Source of the DNA: an uncultured Gammaproteobacteria bacterium
GTDB lineage: Bacteria; Pseudomonadota; Gammaproteobacteria; SZUA-229
Direction of reading: 5' to 3'
NCBI GenBank assembly: GCA_913065105.1
Contig: CAJXZZ010000004.1
Span: 1 to 59,508 of the forward strand
DNA length: 59,508 bases
In this document: positions 1 to 9,763 of the stretch, one piece after another
Layout: the number at the start of each line of letters is the position of its first letter
Numbering within the stretch: position 1 is the stretch's first letter
Position numbers and translations under genes: made by a program
Notes under the pieces: generated by a model
Databases searched by the model: none
Seen by the model: the letters and a program-made list of their open reading frames with translations, nothing else
Told to the model about the DNA's origin: nothing

Positions 1-1711
1 TGGTCAATACAGTCACCGTGCCACCGCGAGTCGTGGTTGAGCCGGTTGTGATGTTGATCTGACCCGGAGCCACGTCACCCAAACCATCCTTCAGATTATC
101 GTCAGCATCGCTGTCGTTATCAGTCAGGTTGATGAATTTCGGTAGGCTGTTCCTCGGTACAGTGGCGAAATCATCGACCGCTACCGGCGGGGTATTGACT
201 GCGGCGATAATGGTGATATTCACCGTCGCAGCAACAGCACTATTTTCAGTACCATCATTAGCGAAATAGGTGAAGCTCGCCGTGTCACCAGCAATAGCTG
301 CCACATCCGGGGTGTAATCGAAGGATCCACCTGCATTAAACACCAATGAGCCAGTAGCTGGACCTGAAACCAGAGTCGCTGTCAGCGCATCTCCGTCCAC
401 GTCAGTGTCGTTGACCAGCACACCCGGTGCGGCCACGCTAAGCACCGTACCTTCGACAGCGTCATAGGCATTACCATTTGCTACCGGCGCATCATTCACC
501 GGGTTCACCGTAATGTTTACACTGGCGACATAGCTGTCCAGCGTGCCATCGTTCGCCCTGTAGGTGAAGGCATCGCTGCCATTGAAATCAGCATTCGGCG
601 TGTAGACAAAGGAACCGTCTGCAAACAAGACCACGCTACCACTGGATGTAGAGCTAACCAGGTTGGCTGTTGCTCCAACCAGCAATGTTAGTGATGCATC
701 AGTATCATTATCAAGAACACCGTTTTCAGCTACATTGAGGACCCCATCCTCGTTGACGGGGTACGGATCAACGTTTGCTATCGGTTGCGAAGCACCCGCG
801 GCCATCGTTAACGTACTAACCATGCCGTTGCCACGGCGATCATAGATAACATAATCGCCGGCCGCATCAGGTAACCACAGTGCATCAATGGTTTTACCCG
901 CCGCCAGGTTGGCAGAATACTGCTGCTTGGCAAATGGATAGGCGTTGCCATCCTCAGCCACCAGACTCATGTATCCACCGCCACTCAGTGTCGGCACGTG
1001 GAAATCAAGGCCTGCATTCAGCATACGCAGCAGCGTCGGATGGTTGTTGTCACCGGCGGTTGGGAACGATTGACTCGTCGAACCATTGACCAGGTAGTGC
1101 CTGGGATGATAACCCAGTGGTGTGGCCGCAGCCGGTGGACTATGCAGTGCAGGATCGATCTCACTATAGAGCATAGTGACTTCGTCGTGGGCATCTGGAT
1201 AGCTAACACCTTTTATCGTAAGCGCACCGTAGAGACCCATCTGTACCTGCTTGGCAGGATGACTGCCGCTCTGGTAGAGATAGGTGCCATCCTTAACACC
1301 GGTCCATGTGTAACTCGCGTTGCCACCAGGAGCTGCCTCGTGGGTGAATGCTGTAATCCGTGTTCGACCGGACCCATCCACAATAGTCTGTGGCGTGAAG
1401 GTCGCAGGCTGACCGGGTATAACGATAGAAACACCCTCGCTTAAGCAGTTACGCAAGTTTACGGTAAGATTGCCACCCACCAGATCCGCGTCGGCCAGTT
1501 GCGGACCAACAGTCCACGCAGGCAGTGAGCCACAGGCTTGTCCAGTATCAGTAGCAAAACCCCACATTGATATCTGGGTAGCACCACCATCCGGTGACCA
1601 TTGTCCATCGATGGCAACCAGATCAACCGCAAAGGAAGACTGTGCCATACCGATACCCGCCAGCAACAGTGCCAGGCTGATCGGTCTAATTTTAAATGTC
1701 TTGTTTTTCAT
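1..1711 (-). CDS. Multicopper-oxidase-like protein with degenerate copper sites and cadherin/VCBS-like repeats, 3' end off the window
   Basis: The frame is open from an ATG at 1711 to the left edge, about 570 codons, with no stop in the window. A GGAG lies nine bases before the ATG. Residues 1-29 form a signal peptide (MKNKTFKIRPISLALLLAGI... ending SSFA). About 270 residues resemble two cupredoxin domains: the stretch GTYLYQSGSHPAKQVQMGL sits where a type-1 copper loop would be, but Cys and the HxH histidines are absent. The usual HPxHxH position reads DFHVPTLSGG. From about residue 300 there are at least three cadherin/VCBS-like units (NDAPVA, PPVAVDD, NDTD-type calcium signatures). It is the last visible gene of the minus-strand operon, 18 bases after the preceding gene. 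It is probably exported and structural or adhesive rather than catalytic; family membership is clear only from its similarity to the neighbouring gene. Confidence 0.75.
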   Translation of the reverse strand, partial: MKNKTFKIRPISLALLLAGIGMAQSSFAVDLVAIDGQWSPDGGATQISMWGFATDTGQACGSLPAWTVGPQLADADLVGGNLTVNLRNCLSEGVSIVIPGQPATFTPQTIVDGSGRTRITAFTHEAAPGGNASYTWTGVKDGTYLYQSGSHPAKQVQMGLYGALTIKGVSYPDAHDEVTMLYSEIDPALHSPPAAATPLGYHPRHYLVNGSTSQSFPTAGDNNHPTLLRMLNAGLDFHVPTLSGGGYMSLVAEDGNAYPFAKQQYSANLAAGKTIDALWLPDAAGDYVIYDRRGNGMVSTLTMAAGASQPIANVDPYPVNEDGVLNVAENGVLDNDTDASLTLLVGATANLVSSTSSGSVVLFADGSFVYTPNADFNGSDAFTYRANDGTLDSYVASVNITVNPVNDAPVANGNAYDAVEGTVLSVAAPGVLVNDTDVDGDALTATLVSGPATGSLVFNAGGSFDYTPDVAAIAGDTASFTYFANDGTENSAVAATVNITIIAAVNTPPVAVDDFATVPRNSLPKFINLTDNDSDADDNLKDGLGDVAPGQINITTGSTTTRGGTVTVLT

Positions 1712-1729
1712 TTCATTAATCTCCTATGA

Positions 1730-3130
1730 TCAATCGATTTGCACGTAGTAGGCTTCGATAATCATCATGGTCAGCATGCCACCAGGGAAGATATCGTAGT
1801 TGGCCAGCTCTTTCTCAGTGTGGGAATGCCACATAAAGCTGAAACCGCCGTTAGGGTTAAGTCCACCCTCACCCGGTGGCAATGCACCGAGGCTACCCAG
1901 ATAGGGGCTACCGCTCCACCAGCCGCCGAAGGCCAGATCCTGCTTCTCAGGCAGAACCACTGGAAAAACTTTGCCATGATCGGGACAGTATTCATTGGTA
2001 ACCGCATCGAAACCTGGAGAGACTTCCGTCAGACCATTACAGGTATGTGCCATCTCGGGCCACACGTCCGTGCCGCCGTAGATATCCCAGTTCAGACCTT
2101 CACCAGTCCATTCGAAGATACCATCACTGGTCTTGCCGGGAATTGCCTTAGTAGTGAATACCTCGGTAGAAAGATCCGGACCCATGCCCGGTGCGCTCTG
2201 CAGCATCTGACCATCCTGCGCGATAATACGAGCATGTTCGCCATGATGATGGAACGGATGCATGTCGCGCCCGCCACCGATCACCCGCATCAACAATTTA
2301 TCACCCGGGTGCATACGCGGCACTGATTTATAAGGTTGAGTCGGTAGCCAGTTAACGTAACTTTCACTGAAGTTGTCTGGCGCGGTACGGCCGTTGATAA
2401 ACCAGTAGTTAGAGAAATAGTTATCTAAAAGAGCCTGGAGTTCTGGTGTGTCCACACCGTTGAGTTCCACCTCCTGGTGAATACGTGGATCCATCTCAGT
2501 GAGGAAGAAAAGCTCCTCATAATCATAGACGGTATCCGCGTGGCCATAGGCCTGTCCACTGGTAGCTGGCCGTACGATTAACGCCCCGGTCAGTCCCATT
2601 TCTACCTGCAGGCCCGGATTGGTACCGCTATGGTAGGTGTAAGTACCAGCGTTGGTGGCAGTAAAGGTATAACTCACCACATCACCATCGGTACCCACTT
2701 CCGTGGTCAAGGCACCATCTACACAACTGGTGTCTGTTCCACCATTAGTACAGCTAGCGGTGACGTCCTGCCCCGGAAACACGATGGACACGTTTGGCTT
2801 AGCACCTGCTGCAACAGTCAAATCATTTTTTAAGTTGATAGTGACAGTGTCACCCTGGTTAACGATCAGTGTTGGTGCCGGATACTGCGCCCTGCCACCA
2901 AAGGTACCGTCGTTTGCAAGGCTGTCATCATCCGAGTAACCCCAGAGCAGCACACTGCCACCGTCGGCAGTACTGATATGATCTACCTTAGCAGTCAAGT
3001 TTAAAATGGTTCCACTGATACCGTCGATTGCTGCCTCAGCACCGACACTTCCCAGCGCCATGAGCACCCCCGCGAGCACGGCGGAAACTCTAGCTCCTGG
3101 TAATACTTTTCTATTTGTTTTCCTGTTCAT
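1730..3130 (-). CDS. Multicopper oxidase subunit carrying HPFHHH and HSH motifs, lacking the type-1 cysteine
   Basis: The product has 466 residues from the ATG at 3130. A GTG at 3145 is also open, but GAGG lies nine bases before 3130, so 3130 is preferred. A signal peptide ends near GAEA. The first cupredoxin domain has a degenerate copper loop (YHSGTNPGLQVEMGL). The last domain keeps H291-P-F-H294-H-H296-G, a classic T2/T3 (and T1 His) motif, and W-H435-S436-H437 near the C-terminus followed by M452. The Cys that normally sits between the last two histidines (HCH) is Ser here, so a type-1 centre is unlikely in this chain. It follows the next gene upstream by only eight bases and is therefore co-translated with it. 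The pair together carry the histidine set of a trinuclear cluster. Substrate unknown. Confidence 0.85.
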   Translation of the reverse strand: MNRKTNRKVLPGARVSAVLAGVLMALGSVGAEAAIDGISGTILNLTAKVDHISTADGGSVLLWGYSDDDSLANDGTFGGRAQYPAPTLIVNQGDTVTINLKNDLTVAAGAKPNVSIVFPGQDVTASCTNGGTDTSCVDGALTTEVGTDGDVVSYTFTATNAGTYTYHSGTNPGLQVEMGLTGALIVRPATSGQAYGHADTVYDYEELFFLTEMDPRIHQEVELNGVDTPELQALLDNYFSNYWFINGRTAPDNFSESYVNWLPTQPYKSVPRMHPGDKLLMRVIGGGRDMHPFHHHGEHARIIAQDGQMLQSAPGMGPDLSTEVFTTKAIPGKTSDGIFEWTGEGLNWDIYGGTDVWPEMAHTCNGLTEVSPGFDAVTNEYCPDHGKVFPVVLPEKQDLAFGGWWSGSPYLGSLGALPPGEGGLNPNGGFSFMWHSHTEKELANYDIFPGGMLTMMIIEAYYVQID

Positions 3131-3153
3131 TTTCATTTTCCTCACCGTTTCGC

Positions 3154-4419
3154 TTAATTAATTACAATCTCTGTCATCATGCCACCGAACGCCTCTGTGT
3201 CATTACTGAGGTAATTCAGGTTGGATGTGTAAAGATAGTAAGTACCCGCTGCCACACCGGCAGTATCCAGAATAACGTCGAATGACTCGCCGCCACCGAC
3301 AGTGACCGAATTGGTGTCGTAATAAAGATTAGTTAGACCATCGGCCGTGCGCAGCTGCTTGGCGTCTTTGCCGACAACGTGCATCGGGATACCCAGGCTC
3401 TGCAATGTGTAGAACCGGGTGATTGCCAGATTGGATATTCGCAGTAATACTTTTTGACCTGCCGTAGCGGTGATCAGTGAACTGACCGGCTGACTGGTGG
3501 GAACGATCGGGTTATCTGGTCCCGCCAGACTGCCAGTGGTCGGTGGGAAGCTATCTGTTCTTGCGTCAGCAGTATCCGGATAACCTCGACCGTTAATCAT
3601 CGGGTAGTTATCTTCCATCAAGGCAAAAGGTAAAGGCTGCGTACTTTCGCTGGCGTCGTGGAAGGCGCCGTCGAAGGAACCTAGCTGAATCGGATACTCG
3701 ACATCATAAAAAGTCGAGCCATCACCGTCGTTATAGGCGTACTGGTTACCGGTCTGGTGGGTAAATCCGTTCAGATCTGTGCCAGCAACCAGTTTGTTCT
3801 GCCCGGCCTTGACATAGAGATTACCCAGCATACCCATCTGCATGTGCTCGGTCGCTTCAACATGGCAGTGATACATATAAGTACCAGGTTCGTTGAGCTT
3901 GTAGTAATAAGTTAGAGTTGCACCCATACCGATTGATAACGCACTTTCCGGCAGACCGTCGAACACGGTCGAGGACTGTGGAAAACCATGGAAATGAGCT
4001 GAATGAGGATCGAACAGATCCGGCCGCATGAGCATGCCGACGTTGGTCAGACTGAGATAAAACTCCTGACCTTCTTCAAGTTCGATGGTAGGCGCCGGCC
4101 ATTCATGAGCGAGGATACCCGCCTGAATCATGGCATCCTTCTGCCCCTTGGTTTTAGTGGGCAAGCCAGTAACATCCGCGAAACTAAAGATATATCGCGG
4201 CGAGCCATCAGCCATGGTGGCATAACCATCACCAGCTGAGAGATGCATGCACTTGATGTCAGGATTGGCTGTCTCGCCGTTACCGCCGATGATCGCGTCA
4301 CCGTTCTTGTCACCGGGACACTGTACCTGCACCGCTGCGGAAACTGATGTCGAACCAAGGGCCATGGTAATGGCTATGGCCAGTGGAAGCAGCGCTATGT
4401 TAAAAGTATTTTTGTTCAT
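3154..4419 (-). CDS. Multicopper oxidase subunit with HFH and HCH...H...M (type-1) motifs
   Basis: The product has 421 residues with a signal peptide ending near SVSAA. GGAG stands seven bases before the ATG. Domain 1 holds H142-F-H144-G (T2/T3 ligands) and Y-H184-C185-H186-x5-H192-x4-M197, which supplies two T3-type histidines plus the Cys/His/Met of a type-1 blue copper site. The Cys-to-His spacing is two residues longer than in plant-type laccases (HCHxxxH). Domain 2 (about 290-421) is cupredoxin-like but has no copper motif. A normal laccase-like enzyme also needs HPxHxH and HCH from its last domain; those equivalents lie in the next gene (1730-3130). This suggests a heteromeric enzyme. 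It is the second gene of the operon, after the giant beta-helix protein and a conserved-looking stem-loop. Confidence 0.88.
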   Translation of the reverse strand: MNKNTFNIALLPLAIAITMALGSTSVSAAVQVQCPGDKNGDAIIGGNGETANPDIKCMHLSAGDGYATMADGSPRYIFSFADVTGLPTKTKGQKDAMIQAGILAHEWPAPTIELEEGQEFYLSLTNVGMLMRPDLFDPHSAHFHGFPQSSTVFDGLPESALSIGMGATLTYYYKLNEPGTYMYHCHVEATEHMQMGMLGNLYVKAGQNKLVAGTDLNGFTHQTGNQYAYNDGDGSTFYDVEYPIQLGSFDGAFHDASESTQPLPFALMEDNYPMINGRGYPDTADARTDSFPPTTGSLAGPDNPIVPTSQPVSSLITATAGQKVLLRISNLAITRFYTLQSLGIPMHVVGKDAKQLRTADGLTNLYYDTNSVTVGGGESFDVILDTAGVAAGTYYLYTSNLNYLSNDTEAFGGMMTEIVIN

Positions 4420-4440
4420 TTGTATTCTCCTATATTTTTT

Positions 4441-4479
4441 GAGCGTTTCCCCGCCGGTTTATACCGACGGGGTTGGCTC
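4441..4479 (-). other. Intercistronic stem-loop in the oxidase operon
   Basis: On the transcribed minus strand a 10-bp stem (CCCCGTCGGT with ACCGGCGGGG, one G-T wobble) closes an ATAA loop, with an outer GAGC/GCTC pairing. It is followed by A residues rather than U, so it is not a typical terminator. Sitting in the 76-base gap between the giant beta-helix gene and the first oxidase gene, it may be an mRNA-processing or stabilising hairpin that lets the two parts be expressed at different levels. Confidence 0.6.
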
Positions 4480-4495
4480 ATTTCGCTACTTCAGT

Positions 4496-7400
4496 TTATT
4501 GAACCTCGTCGGCACCGATGTCATTGAGACTGGGATCACCGCCAGGACGACCTTCACCGTCGAAGTCGGTTGTGACAGCGGGATCAAGAACAGATGCCGC
4601 ATCCTGTGCTGATGAACCAGCCTGGATATGGTAGTCACCCAGCAACACACCTGTGGTCGTATCGGTCTGAGTCAAAGGACCATAACGCAGGCGGATGAAG
4701 TTACCACCCTCATCAAACGCAGGTGGTGCCTGCATGGAAGTTGTACCCTCCAGAATAAGCGTGGTGGTAGAACTACGAGCACCATTGAAATACTCTGCCA
4801 CGAAGTCTGGATCTGCACCGGTACTTATGATGCAATCGATGCATGGAAGTAAACCCAGTGCCAGGTCATCATAGACAACAACGTCACCGCATGCTGCATT
4901 AGAAGCACCACTGGTATCTGGGCATAAGCCACTGACAGGCGCAAATGGATCAGCGCCGGTATTGCTCATCCAGAAGAACTGTCTGTTGTGCCAGACAATG
5001 TTATTGGACAGAGTGGTTTCAGAATACGCTGGACTTCCACTAATGTGTGATGCCAGGTCTGCGCTGTTAGCACGGTTAATGATACCTGCTCCAGACTGTG
5101 CCGCAGACGCTTCAGGCAGGCCTGGTGTGAAAGCCTCGCCCGCTGTAGAAGTAACATCGTTGTTGGCAATCGTGTTGTGACTGATATTGACTGCCAGTGC
5201 ATCCTGCAGCGAGATACCGCCACCGGACAAGCCTGCCACGTTATCAACAATCATATTATTGGTCACGTTAACTTCATGAACAAGACGAGTAACAACGTTC
5301 TTCTTATTAACTCTAACATCCTGACCATTAATACGAGCCAGGCGGATACCTGCACCGTCACCGGCACCCGCTGAGTTACCCTTGATCAGGTTACCGCTAA
5401 CTACCACCGAACCGGAACCCGGGCTGAGTGTCTGCTCAGGGTTGACCAGACAGTTAGGGTCCTGAGCACCAGTAAGCGGATCTCTTGGACAGCCAAAGGC
5501 TGGCAGACCGGCAACTAAAATACCGCCGCCGTTAACCGTAGTACCCTGGTTGAAGTTCTCATTAAACAGCACGGTATTGTCCGCGATCAGACCATCTTCA
5601 CTCAGTCCGAAGTGGGCGATACCGGCACCGCTTGCGTTGGTGAAGTTACCACACACAAAGTTGTCAGTGACTACATAGCCATCCGAACCTGTGTGCAGCG
5701 CCAGACCACCACCAGCAGCATCTAAACCACCGTTCTGCGTGATGGTGTTGTGATCGATAGTGATATTATCGTTATCAGCATCAGAGTAACTGAAGTTACC
5801 ACCCTGCTGGACTGTCATCATCGGATGACCAACACGCACACCGCCAGCATAGAAGGCACTGTTATTGGTGACCCGAAGGTTGGAAATTTCCAGGAAGTCA
5901 GCATAAGCATTAACAACAACACCACCGCCAGTATCAGCGCCAGAGATGGTTATACCGTCGACGCGGGCACCCTTGTTGTTTTGGCTGCCAAATCGGCTAT
6001 TACCAGTAGACTTGGCCAGCACAAACACGCCGGCACCTTCTTCACTGAAGAAAGTTTCAGGCTCAATACCGCCAAAACCTAACTCCTGACCAGGCGCACG
6101 AGAAATAACGTTTCCGTTCTCTAATTCCTCGACTTTTAGCCTCCAGTCAGCAAGCTTATTGAATGGCGCCTTGATAGCATCGATGGTCACGGAACCTTCA
6201 CCCCAGCCCTGAAGCTGAACCGGTTTCCACATAATAACCAGCTCTTTATAAGTACCCGGTGCAACCAGGATCAGGTCGTTGGCACCAGCAGCATCAATAG
6301 CTGCCTGGATTGCGCCTTCACCCCCAGATACAGCAATCACTTTTGCGCCTTGACGCAGACCTACCTGAACCGTAACACCGGTAATGGTAGAAGTACCATC
6401 CGCTCTGGTTACTACCAGCTGATGAGTACCTTCTGCAAAATCAGCAGCAACGGTTACACTAATGGTAGCATCACTCCAGCTACCTGGATCTACAGTAACT
6501 GCTACACCACCGAGGGTGACCGTTCCTTGAGTTTCACCAAAACCATAGTCCCTAAGAACGGTCTTCTCTGTAAAAGTACCTACCCCGCCATAAGCCGGAT
6601 TTGGCACTTCAACTGTTCCCACCGAGGTGATAACAAGACCGCCAGCCGTGACGTTGCCCTGTTGATCTACAGGAATATATGGACCACCGCCCTCACCATT
6701 TGCTGTAGCACTCACGCTATGGATTCTTGGTGTACCTGCTACATACTCACAATCCAGCGGGTTCTGATCAGCTCCAGCAAACGCTGCTACTGGTACTACC
6801 GGTGTATCAAGATAAGTAGTTGAACCAGGCATATACTGGAAGGTATAACAGAACTGGCTGTACTGTGGATTGTGTAGTGGATCATCGGAACCATCTACTC
6901 GAGTTTTCGCATTCATGCAAGTGGTTAACATGTTTGGCGAAATACCGCTTGGCTGACCCAGATTCTCTGTGAAAGTAGATGGGATCAGTGCATTGTAAAC
7001 ACCATACTCATCCGATACCGTGCGTGATATCTCACGACCGGTCCAGTCACGGATAGATACCGGCAGGAACGGTGGTGCATACTTTTCACCAAACTGTGGT
7101 GAAGTAGGATCAAACTCATTGGCCGTATCATCCAGGATGAAACCAATGAAGTGACCAGCAATAGGCACTTCGGTAAACAATAAGAAGTCAGCTGCCGCAT
7201 TAGCGCCGTCAGCAAGAATGACCGTCTTACGATCACACAACTTCATCGTCAAACCTGCAAATGGTGCTGGCTCGCCACCATCAGCAGTAGTGGGATCACC
7301 ATCTGCACCCGCGAACAGGCTCAACTCAGCTGGTACCACGTAGTCAGCACCAGAACATACTGGTGGCAGTAACTCGGGGCTTGGGAAGAAGGTATCACCG

Positions 7401-9763
7401 AAGTCAACATTACGATCCTGTGCCTTGATTACTTCATAACCAAAAGGTGGAATCGCTTCTACCATATACTGGCCAGCAGGAATGGGACCTAAGCCCAATC
7501 CTGTTCCTTCAGCAACACATGCCCCATTAGCATCTAAATCACATTCGGCAAAAGCATAACCACCATCGAATACCGCAGGACGTATCTGGTTCCAGACACG
7601 CATGCCATCAAAACAGTCAGTGATCACGCCGCGGAAATCGAAAGCGGTTCTATTAGCGCCATACTGACAATCTGTAGGCAAGCTATCATCCCAGCTATCC
7701 GTTTCTGTTGTCGCTACCAGTGTAGTACCGTCGGCGGCATATAGATTAACAGTCACACGTGGAATACCTGGCTCCCAGGGCTCGACCGCGGCCTGCTCGG
7801 GATCATTTTCAGCACGGGTCACCGCATATATCACCATACCGGAGATGCCGCCATTCTCACCCGGTGCATAGGCTTTTTTGCCCCACTCAATCACACTGGT
7901 CTGACCCAGAAATGTTTGGAAACCTTCGGTAAGAACAGGACCCAGATCGGTGCGAGTCAAAGCGCCATCAGCCTGCTGCTGCGGATTTAAAGTATCTTCA
8001 TAAGACAGTGGGTCGCCGAATGGTATCGGTCCACCATCATCAACGACCATGGTCGCGCCTGTGGCCTTAAAGCGCGCAAAGTCCACTTCAGCTACCAGCC
8101 ATGAGAAGAATGGGAATACTTCATCGTATGGCGCTACACCCGTAGCGTCGGTAGGGAAAGACTGGTAAACAGTACCGTCACGGAAACGCAGGTTAGTGCC
8201 CTGTTCAATCAAGGGCAGTTCGCCATCATCCCAGATACCATTCTCATTTTCGTCGTTATATACATAGTGCTCCATGCGGGCGAACCACTGGAACACAGGC
8301 ACATCACCGAGATTACAGGCAGTGAGTGCATTACAGCTACCATCAGCTACAAGCAGATCTGCGGCATCAGCGTTCACTACCACTGTGTTCTTGGAGAACA
8401 GCAGGTCAAGGTTATCATCCCAAACGACCAGCTGGTAACTGCCTGGTGGCACGTTAGGAATAGAAAAAGTACCGTCTTCATTAGCACGCTTGGCAAAAAC
8501 ACCTTTGCCCAGGCCAGCCGCACCCAGGTTTAAACCGACCCAGGGTGTAGTGTGTGGGAACGGACCACCACTATAAAAAGCAGTATCTGGTGGTGCCGAC
8601 AGGTGAAGATTGACCACCTGGCCGCTAATAGTCGCGCCGCCGGTTAATACCAGAGCATCGACGTAAGGATTATTTGGTCCCGCAGGTGCATAACCAATAG
8701 TGACGTGTGGGCCTGGAGGGCCAAACTCACCGAAAAAGGCAGGTTCGTCAGCTTTCACCCAGGCATCGATTAGCTTCTTACCTTCGATGGTAGAAGTCTG
8801 AACCCAGTTTGTACCCACGAAATTACCTGAACCAGCAGGCGTCTCAACACCATTAGGCGGCACGGACATGATGCCGTATTTAGCCGGAGCAAGGTTGCGG
8901 ATAGTAACGGTACCGTCAGCACCGGTTACACAGCCACTGCCCGCTGCCAAAACAACAGGCGCACCATCTGCATCAGCTACGAAGGATTCGCCCGGATCGT
9001 GGCTGCCATTGTTATTGGTGTCAGTATATTCATAGGTAGTACATAGTAGATTGCCAAAAGCATCCTGGCTTTGTATACCGGCTGAAGCACCGTATTTGCC
9101 GCCGGCATCTTCGAGGATGATTGCGAATCCCTCAAGACCGCCCTCACCCAGATCCCAGACATTGTTGATCGGTGAAATATCCTCATGCACGAAAACAGTA
9201 ATCTGCGCAGTCGGAATCGGCTGTTTGTTGACATAGACTGTGGCATCGCCATCTTTTAACTGTGCACCACCTATGGAGTAACCGCCATCGGGTAATACCG
9301 AGATATAATAGTGCTTGTTGAGAAAGTCGAGACATGGATCGCCGTCTGCTGCTACACCACATGAAAGCGGCAATGAAGCGACACCATCAGTTACAGTACC
9401 CGTTGCCACAACCGGCATATAACTCTGGTGAAAACTAACTGACAGGGTATCGCGATCGTCAGCTGTTCCCGTCACACCATCCGGTCCTACTTGCCATACG
9501 GGGTCAACAACGGGGACACCGATACCGTCCCTCATTACTGTGCCATCCGGATTTAACGGAACATGGTAGGTCCCGTCTTCCTCGATCAGCCAGCGGTAAC
9601 CGGTAAGTTCTGATGTCGTTGCTGGATTGACAGTGTTATCTACCCCTGTCACCGTTAACGCCATCGCACTCGGAGCCATCAATAAGGCCACAAGGAACAG
9701 CAGCAACTCACTTGCATACGCCATCGGATTAAAAGATTGCATCTCTAGTTTTTTGTATTTCAT
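4496..9763 (-). CDS. Giant secreted SdrD-B-like / TIG / right-handed beta-helix protein (1755 aa)
   Basis: A signal peptide (about residues 1-36, ending SAMA) precedes a long extracellular protein. Several SdrD-B/carboxypeptidase-like beta-sandwich units fall in the first 950 residues, recognisable by repeated D-x-N-x-N-G-x-x-D-x-GE calcium-type signatures (for example YNDENENGIWDDGE) and GSYQLVVWDD / AGQYMVEAIPP strands. A TIG-like domain follows (about 1010-1160). A right-handed parallel beta-helix starts near KVIAVSGGEGAIQAAIDAAG and carries many N-x-I/V-x-x-N repeats. It ends in the DIGADEVQ tail common in such proteins. There is no sortase motif or membrane anchor. GAGGGA precedes the start. 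As first gene of the operon with the oxidases it may be a matrix scaffold or a polysaccharide/metal-binding partner; no catalytic residues are recognised. Confidence 0.85.
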   Translation of the reverse strand: MKYKKLEMQSFNPMAYASELLLFLVALLMAPSAMALTVTGVDNTVNPATTSELTGYRWLIEEDGTYHVPLNPDGTVMRDGIGVPVVDPVWQVGPDGVTGTADDRDTLSVSFHQSYMPVVATGTVTDGVASLPLSCGVAADGDPCLDFLNKHYYISVLPDGGYSIGGAQLKDGDATVYVNKQPIPTAQITVFVHEDISPINNVWDLGEGGLEGFAIILEDAGGKYGASAGIQSQDAFGNLLCTTYEYTDTNNNGSHDPGESFVADADGAPVVLAAGSGCVTGADGTVTIRNLAPAKYGIMSVPPNGVETPAGSGNFVGTNWVQTSTIEGKKLIDAWVKADEPAFFGEFGPPGPHVTIGYAPAGPNNPYVDALVLTGGATISGQVVNLHLSAPPDTAFYSGGPFPHTTPWVGLNLGAAGLGKGVFAKRANEDGTFSIPNVPPGSYQLVVWDDNLDLLFSKNTVVVNADAADLLVADGSCNALTACNLGDVPVFQWFARMEHYVYNDENENGIWDDGELPLIEQGTNLRFRDGTVYQSFPTDATGVAPYDEVFPFFSWLVAEVDFARFKATGATMVVDDGGPIPFGDPLSYEDTLNPQQQADGALTRTDLGPVLTEGFQTFLGQTSVIEWGKKAYAPGENGGISGMVIYAVTRAENDPEQAAVEPWEPGIPRVTVNLYAADGTTLVATTETDSWDDSLPTDCQYGANRTAFDFRGVITDCFDGMRVWNQIRPAVFDGGYAFAECDLDANGACVAEGTGLGLGPIPAGQYMVEAIPPFGYEVIKAQDRNVDFGDTFFPSPELLPPVCSGADYVVPAELSLFAGADGDPTTADGGEPAPFAGLTMKLCDRKTVILADGANAAADFLLFTEVPIAGHFIGFILDDTANEFDPTSPQFGEKYAPPFLPVSIRDWTGREISRTVSDEYGVYNALIPSTFTENLGQPSGISPNMLTTCMNAKTRVDGSDDPLHNPQYSQFCYTFQYMPGSTTYLDTPVVPVAAFAGADQNPLDCEYVAGTPRIHSVSATANGEGGGPYIPVDQQGNVTAGGLVITSVGTVEVPNPAYGGVGTFTEKTVLRDYGFGETQGTVTLGGVAVTVDPGSWSDATISVTVAADFAEGTHQLVVTRADGTSTITGVTVQVGLRQGAKVIAVSGGEGAIQAAIDAAGANDLILVAPGTYKELVIMWKPVQLQGWGEGSVTIDAIKAPFNKLADWRLKVEELENGNVISRAPGQELGFGGIEPETFFSEEGAGVFVLAKSTGNSRFGSQNNKGARVDGITISGADTGGGVVVNAYADFLEISNLRVTNNSAFYAGGVRVGHPMMTVQQGGNFSYSDADNDNITIDHNTITQNGGLDAAGGGLALHTGSDGYVVTDNFVCGNFTNASGAGIAHFGLSEDGLIADNTVLFNENFNQGTTVNGGGILVAGLPAFGCPRDPLTGAQDPNCLVNPEQTLSPGSGSVVVSGNLIKGNSAGAGDGAGIRLARINGQDVRVNKKNVVTRLVHEVNVTNNMIVDNVAGLSGGGISLQDALAVNISHNTIANNDVTSTAGEAFTPGLPEASAAQSGAGIINRANSADLASHISGSPAYSETTLSNNIVWHNRQFFWMSNTGADPFAPVSGLCPDTSGASNAACGDVVVYDDLALGLLPCIDCIISTGADPDFVAEYFNGARSSTTTLILEGTTSMQAPPAFDEGGNFIRLRYGPLTQTDTTTGVLLGDYHIQAGSSAQDAASVLDPAVTTDFDGEGRPGGDPSLNDIGADEVQ

